A stretch of 64,000 bases of DNA, taken from NCBI GenBank assembly GCA_024398055.1, contig CP073749.1, forward strand, positions 1,612,594-1,676,593, read 5' to 3'. Shown here piece after piece: positions 59,881 to 64,000 of the stretch (its first letter is position 1; each line of letters opens with the position of its first letter). The notes below the pieces were generated by a model that was given only the letters and a program-made list of their open reading frames with translations, had not been told where the DNA came from and did no database searches. A program made the position numbers and the translations under genes. This stretch comes from a bacterium SCSIO 12741 (GTDB lineage Bacteria > Bacteroidota > Bacteroidia > Flavobacteriales_G > Salibacteraceae).

Positions 59881-61407
59881 ATGTTTAAATCCCTAAGTGT
59901 ATTCCTTTTTCTGTTTTGTATGATGTCATGGGCCACGGCCCAAAACAAAGACAGTATTCCGGAAATACCGGGAGGAACTTTCCAACAATTCAAATATTCT
60001 AGCGGCGCGATTTCTAGCGAGGGTTATTTGGTGAATGGTAAGCCCGAAGGTTATTGGATTACCTATTTTGAAAATGGTGCGGTAAAATCTTCCGGTAGCC
60101 GGGTAGATCATTTGCTGTCTGGTAAATGGAAGTTTTATTCCGAAGAAGGTATTCTGCTGAAAGAAATCGAGTACGGAGAAAATATTCGCAATGGTCGTAC
60201 GCTGACTTATGCATCCGAAGGATTTTTAGAATCTTCTCTGCCTTTTACCCGCGATACGCTGCATGGAATGGCCTATTATTACCACGATGATGGCCGTGTA
60301 AGTGAAGAAATACCCTACGTGTGGGGCAAGAAACACGGCATGGCTTACGGCTACGATCGTACCGGCAAAATCATTTCCATGGTGGAATACAAAAACGATT
60401 TTGTGTACAAACGGGAGGAACTTAACCGACGTGATACAACCGGCCAAAAAGAAGGACTTTGGAAGGAATTTTACGAAGACGGTACGGTAAAATCAGAAGG
60501 AAAATACCGGAACAACAAGAAGACCGGATACTGGAAAGAATACAACCCAAAAGGGCTGTTGATCAACACCCAGAAATACATGGATGGGCAACTGGATGAA
60601 GATTCAGAAGAAATTGATTTTCTGGATATTCGTACCACTTTTCATTCCAATGGAGAAATTTCTTCCATTTGCAATTACAATCCTGCAGGACTTCGTGAAG
60701 GTATTTGTAGACAATTCGATACGGCCGGAAATGTAGTTGCTGCACAGGTGTATCGCGCCGGAAATTTGATGGGTGAAGGATTGGCTGATCAGGATGGAAT
60801 TAAGTTCGATCACTGGAAGGAGTATTACGAGGATGGAAAGCTCAGAGCTGAGGGAATCTACGACAAGGGATTAAAAACCGGAGAATGGATTTTCTATTAC
60901 CCCACCGGAGAGGTAGAGCAGAAGGGATCATTTACCAAAAACGAGTACTACGATGGACACTGGGAATGGTTTTACCCAAGTGGACAAGTTTGGCGCGATG
61001 AGTATTACACCTACGGCATCGAAAATGGACCCTTTGTAGAATACTCCGATTCTGGAACGGTGCTCTCTGAAGGGGAGTATGTGGAAGGAATGGAGGAAGG
61101 TCCATGGGTTTACCAAGTGCATGATTACAAGGAAACTGGCGAATATGTCAATGGTCAGCGCGAAGGCGAATGGGTGCACTATTACAACAATGGTGTGGTT
61201 CGTTTTCGGGGAAAATATGAATCAGGTTTGGCCGTGGGTAAGCACCGGTATTACTACCCAAGTGGACGTAAAATGCTGGAAGGAAAATACGAGTACGGTT
61301 CCAAAGAAGGATATTGGATTCGCTACAATGAGGATGCTTCCATTCTGCTCAAGATTCAATTTAAGGATGGTAGGGAGAAGAAATATGACAATGTAAAGAT
61401 CAAATAG
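59881..61407 (+). CDS. Secreted MORN-repeat variant protein (YwqK-like)
   Basis: 508 residues from ATG 59881 with a signal peptide (SVFLFLFCMMSWATAQ). The rest is about 18 tandem MORN-variant repeats of some 22 residues built on G-x-W-x-Y-Y-x-x-G-x-x-x-x-E-G-x-Y (for example EGYWITYFENGAVKSSG and TGEWIFYYPTGEVEQKG). These repeats are found in the YwqK family, named for a possible antitoxin in Bacillus; no toxin lies next to this gene, and the signal peptide speaks against an antitoxin role. The repeats form an elongated beta structure, perhaps for adhesion or surface binding. Confidence 0.82.
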   Translation: MFKSLSVFLFLFCMMSWATAQNKDSIPEIPGGTFQQFKYSSGAISSEGYLVNGKPEGYWITYFENGAVKSSGSRVDHLLSGKWKFYSEEGILLKEIEYGENIRNGRTLTYASEGFLESSLPFTRDTLHGMAYYYHDDGRVSEEIPYVWGKKHGMAYGYDRTGKIISMVEYKNDFVYKREELNRRDTTGQKEGLWKEFYEDGTVKSEGKYRNNKKTGYWKEYNPKGLLINTQKYMDGQLDEDSEEIDFLDIRTTFHSNGEISSICNYNPAGLREGICRQFDTAGNVVAAQVYRAGNLMGEGLADQDGIKFDHWKEYYEDGKLRAEGIYDKGLKTGEWIFYYPTGEVEQKGSFTKNEYYDGHWEWFYPSGQVWRDEYYTYGIENGPFVEYSDSGTVLSEGEYVEGMEEGPWVYQVHDYKETGEYVNGQREGEWVHYYNNGVVRFRGKYESGLAVGKHRYYYPSGRKMLEGKYEYGSKEGYWIRYNEDASILLKIQFKDGREKKYDNVKIK

Positions 61408-61496
61408 TATCCTACCCTCAAATCTGAAATTAAAGCCTTAAAACCACCCTTAAAATCGATTTTTATATTTTGGTCGTCGAACCCTATACGATCAAC

Positions 61497-61958
61497 ATGA
61501 AATATCTTTTGTTTGGAACCCTTTTTCTGACCATTTCTTTGGTTTCCTGCAAACCCGAAGCTTGTATTGATGCTTCTTCCAATGAAGTGCTTGTAGGTGA
61601 GCCTGTTGTTTTCAATTCTTGTTCAAAGCGCACCAGTGGTGTGGACTGGGAATACGAAGTCTATGATTCCTATTGGGGAGTGCAGACAGAGTATGAATAC
61701 GAAAGTTCATTTTCGCATACTTACAATCATCCTGGGTCTTATCTGGTGAAATTAAAAGCCTATTCCCGAGATGGATTGGGAGTTGGAAATCCAACCATGG
61801 CAGAAATGAGAATTAACGTGGTGGATAAATGCTACCTATGCACCAAAGGAAGCATTGTAAAACGGCTTTGTGGTTCAAATGTGGATCCCTATTTCGATTC
61901 TCTGGATGAGGAAGTTAAACACCACCAGGAAGAAGGGTATTCCTGCCAGCTCTATTGA
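61497..61958 (+). CDS. PKD-domain lipoprotein
   Basis: 153 residues from the ATG at 61497; a TTG nine codons upstream is in frame but overlaps a -7-like TATATTTT. The signal peptide LFLTISLVSC has a lipobox Cys. A single PKD domain follows, with the hallmark YTHTYNHPGSYLVKLKAYS-like block (here FSHTYNHPGSYLVKLKAYS). A short Cys-rich tail ends the protein (CYLCTKGSIVKRLCG). It is probably an envelope-anchored binding module of unknown ligand, and ends three bases before the convergent thioredoxin-like gene. Confidence 0.75.
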   Translation: MKYLLFGTLFLTISLVSCKPEACIDASSNEVLVGEPVVFNSCSKRTSGVDWEYEVYDSYWGVQTEYEYESSFSHTYNHPGSYLVKLKAYSRDGLGVGNPTMAEMRINVVDKCYLCTKGSIVKRLCGSNVDPYFDSLDEEVKHHQEEGYSCQLY

Positions 61959-61961
61959 GGC

Positions 61962-62627
61962 TTAAATACGCTTAATGCTGCATCCCAAAGCTTCGGTGCG
62001 GTTGGGATCGCAAGGTTTACCGTTGGCCAGATTTTTCAACGCATCGTTTAAGTATTCAGCCTTTACTTTTTTGGCGCTATTCACATTGTCATCAATCTTT
62101 CCTTGATAAACCAATTTCAAGTCTTTGTCAAACAAATAAACATGTGGTGTGGTGCGAGCTCCAAAGGCATCAGCCATGGCTGATCCGGGATCCAAAACAT
62201 AGTTCATTTTGTAGGCTTTTTCCTGGGCTCTTTTGATCATTTCATCCATGGAATCATCACCGGTTCTTTTAGCCTCATTGGAATTGACCAAAACCATTCC
62301 CATCTCATTTTTTTCACAGGTTTCAAACAAGCCGTTGTAGCGACCTTCCCAGCCTTCTTTTTCACCATGACCTATCACAAATGGACAGGTGTTGCAAGAA
62401 AAAATAACGAGTAATCCGTTACCCTTTTTTAGGTCCGTCAAGGAAAAACTTTCTCCCGAAACATCTTTCATTTTTACCTCAGCCATCGGTGCAACAGCAC
62501 CAATTTCCAAGGCTTTCATTTCTTCAGAAACGATGGCTTTTGGAGCACCAGCACTTGGGTAAAATGCAGCAGTGACTAATCCGGCAAATAAGGCGATTGA
62601 AGCTAAAAGGAGAGAGTTAACTTTCAT
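61962..62627 (-). CDS. Exported thioredoxin-fold (redoxin) protein
   Basis: 221 residues with a signal or anchor (LLLASIALFAGLVTAAFYPS). The thioredoxin fold has CxxC as Cys78-Asn-Thr-Cys81 in LLVIFSCNTCPFVIGHGEKE, a cis-Pro in ARTTPHVYLFD, and a strand LKLVYQGKIDDN. This is the AhpC/TSA-like redoxin group with an asparagine-threonine linker, common beside Bacteroidota envelope genes. It likely transfers electrons or reduces periplasmic disulphides; the partner is unknown. It is the last gene of the ferritin - radical SAM operon. Confidence 0.82.
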   Translation of the reverse strand: MKVNSLLLASIALFAGLVTAAFYPSAGAPKAIVSEEMKALEIGAVAPMAEVKMKDVSGESFSLTDLKKGNGLLVIFSCNTCPFVIGHGEKEGWEGRYNGLFETCEKNEMGMVLVNSNEAKRTGDDSMDEMIKRAQEKAYKMNYVLDPGSAMADAFGARTTPHVYLFDKDLKLVYQGKIDDNVNSAKKVKAEYLNDALKNLANGKPCDPNRTEALGCSIKRI

Positions 62628-62657
62628 GATAAAGGGAGAATTAAAAAGATCAAAAAA

Positions 62658-63683
62658 TCAGCTCCATACCTTAGTTCCCTCGGTACAATTGGTGCAAATG
62701 TCAATAGACTTTCTCGATGTCAATAAGTTCCTGCGAAAATCCAGGTAAGGATCTGAGGTCCAAATGTCGTAAAAACTTTGATTCGAAAGATTACCTAATT
62801 GATGTTTGGCGTCTTTGTCAAAACAACAAGGAACAATTCGGCCATCCCAGGTGATTACACAACCCTGCCACATTCTCCAGCAGTGGTTGAGTAGAGGGTT
62901 TTTGATCTGGTATTTTCCGTCTTTTCCTTTTTTGTAGCGGGAGTATTTTTCTTGGGTAGGCATTAATGGATTTCCATCCTCGTAATCATAGAGTTGAGCC
63001 GTTTTTATTTTGGTTTCATCCACTCCTAAATCCTTACCCAATTGCCTCACTTCTTCCACTTGATGTTCGTTGGGACGAACCGCTAAAAATTGAAAGATGA
63101 TGTAGGGTGTTTTACTCTTGAGTTCTTTTTTCCACCGAACCAGATTTTTGGTTCCTTCAATCACCTTATCCAGTTTACCATTTACCCGGTATTGTTCATA
63201 AACATCCTGGGTACTTCCGTCGATGCTAATGATGATTCTATCCAGTCCGGATTCCACCGTTTTACGGGCAACCGAATCTCTCAAAAAATGAGCATTGGTC
63301 GAGGTGTTGGTGTAAATACCCCGATCGGAAGCCAGTTTTACCAAATCCAAAAACTTGGGATTGAGGTAGGGTTCGCCTTGAAAATAAAAAGTGCAATACG
63401 TCAATCGATCACCCAGTTCATCCAACACTTTTTGAAACATACCGGTCTCCAAATTACCGGTGGGTCGGGTAAAGGAACGTAGACCACTTGGGCATTCCGG
63501 ACAACCCAGATTGCAAGTAGTGGTAGGTTCAATAGAAAGAGAAATGGGTGCACCCCAAGGCTTGGGTGAGCGGGTAATTCTGGAATAGTAATAACCAACG
63601 AAAACCTGAATGGCATTGAACAAACGCCGCGGGGTAAGTTTACTCCACAGGTTCAGTGCGTCTGCCAATTGGGCTTTGGTCAA
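62658..63683 (-). CDS. Radical SAM/SPASM domain protein
   Basis: The 341-residue enzyme uses SAM and a 4Fe-4S cluster to generate radicals. The cluster motif is C57-NLG-C61-PE-C64. The core has FYFQGEPYLNPKFLDLVKLA and IIISIDGSTQDVYEQYR. A C-terminal SPASM region with several Cys follows (CWRMWQGCVITWDGRIVPCC, DICTNC), binding one or two more clusters. SPASM proteins modify peptides or proteins; no small peptide precursor gene is visible here. It lies 12 bases after the ferritin gene and 30 before the thioredoxin-like gene. Confidence 0.9.
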   Translation of the reverse strand: MTKAQLADALNLWSKLTPRRLFNAIQVFVGYYYSRITRSPKPWGAPISLSIEPTTTCNLGCPECPSGLRSFTRPTGNLETGMFQKVLDELGDRLTYCTFYFQGEPYLNPKFLDLVKLASDRGIYTNTSTNAHFLRDSVARKTVESGLDRIIISIDGSTQDVYEQYRVNGKLDKVIEGTKNLVRWKKELKSKTPYIIFQFLAVRPNEHQVEEVRQLGKDLGVDETKIKTAQLYDYEDGNPLMPTQEKYSRYKKGKDGKYQIKNPLLNHCWRMWQGCVITWDGRIVPCCFDKDAKHQLGNLSNQSFYDIWTSDPYLDFRRNLLTSRKSIDICTNCTEGTKVWS

Positions 63684-63695
63684 AACAAAGGAGAA

Positions 63696-64000
63696 TTATC
63701 CATTGTTAGCCGCAACACTTTTTACCTGAATGTTTTCCACATCGCGGTCAAACAGGTACAATCCACCTTTGTCGTTTCCGATCAATTTGAGTTTATCCAA
63801 AATAGTGCGGGCTAAAGCTTCTTCTTCAATTTGCTCCGAAACGTACCACTGCAGGAAGTTGTGAGTGGTGTAATCTTTTTCTTGCAGACAGAGGAAAACC
63901 AATTCGTTAATCTTTTGGGTAACCAATTCTTCGTGGCTCAGCAAGTTGTCAAACACCTCTTGCAAGGAATTGTAATCCGTTGAGGGTTGATCCAAAGCTG
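63696..64000 (-). CDS. Ferritin, C-terminal part (5' truncated by window edge)
   Basis: The frame runs off the right edge, so only about the last 100 residues are present. They match the last two helices and tail of bacterial non-haem ferritin: helix C/D with NFLQWYVSEQIEEEALARTI, and the tail KLKLIGNDKGGLYLFDRDV. The Gln and Glu pair in the QIEEE stretch supplies ferroxidase or iron-entry ligands. Ferritin stores iron in the cytoplasm. It is the first visible gene of an operon with radical SAM and redoxin genes. Confidence 0.88.
   Translation of the reverse strand, partial: ALDQPSTDYNSLQEVFDNLLSHEELVTQKINELVFLCLQEKDYTTHNFLQWYVSEQIEEEALARTILDKLKLIGNDKGGLYLFDRDVENIQVKSVAANNG

Noticed and set aside
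59881-61407. Antitoxin of a toxin-antitoxin pair, as YwqK-like proteins are often labelled
   Set aside because: A signal peptide and the lack of any adjacent toxin make the label misleading.
1-64000. CRISPR arrays, insertion sequences, phage genes, integrases
   Set aside because: No regularly spaced direct repeats, transposase or integrase motifs were found while reading the window.

Overview
The window looks like a chromosomal segment of a marine-type Bacteroidota, most likely Flavobacteriia (Cryomorphaceae-like; this rank is an inference). The grounds are: a PorZ homologue and a type IX secretion sorting domain; the phylum-typical gene order ExbB - small 4-TM protein - ExbD - ExbD; DUF2723, DUF4175-type, YfhO and TMTC-like membrane proteins; promoters of the TAnnTTTG (-7) type; and almost no Shine-Dalgarno sequences. 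I saw no phage, insertion sequence, CRISPR array or antibiotic island. Most of the window is ordinary core genome with a high density of exported proteins.

Layout. 1-2.2 kb: 3' end of a DUF2723 membrane protein and a polysaccharide deacetylase. 2.2-12.7 kb: a minus-strand envelope cluster. It reads exbB, 4-TM protein, exbD, exbD, terminator, TIM-barrel protein, VWA protein, a second diverged exbD pair, and a 1164-residue predicted outer-membrane protein. This is the part most likely to hold an undescribed system. A tRNA-Ser lies just upstream of exbB. 13-16.8 kb: TMTC-like TPR protein, asparaginase, TatD. 16.9-24 kb: a lipoprotein/secreted protein pair, dprA, a large MscS-type channel, a protein with three candidate Fe-S modules, a bestrophin and a HupE-like protein. 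24-29 kb: exported proteins including a T9SS cargo, then an ECF sigma factor overlapping a fusion of an anti-sigma-like N-terminus and a beta-barrel.

29-44 kb: ALDH7-type dehydrogenase, antiporter, rseP, dxr, a porZ gene split by an apparent -1 frameshift, a YfhO-like protein, a YdjC/ChbG-like deacetylase, a methyltransferase, and a cluster of REP-like hairpins before lspA. 44-56.5 kb: ileS and a DksA-family protein, a steroid-reductase-like protein, mnmG flanked by two parS-like palindromes, ybeY, an RsbW-like kinase, a DUF4175-type coiled-coil protein, gltX and folB. 56.5-64 kb: tRNA-Cys, a choloylglycine-hydrolase-like enzyme, an endonuclease/exonuclease/phosphatase protein, rpiB, a 540-bp AT-rich gap, a MORN-repeat protein, a PKD lipoprotein, a thioredoxin-like protein, a radical SAM/SPASM protein and the 3' part of a ferritin gene.

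Functional themes. Envelope energisation and export (ExbBD, PorZ, T9SS cargo, RseP, LspA) run through the window. Housekeeping translation genes (ileS, gltX, mnmG, ybeY, two tRNAs) sit in the 44-57 kb part, where the parS-like sites suggest the origin half of the chromosome. Several promoters lie so close to start codons that leaderless transcription is plausible.
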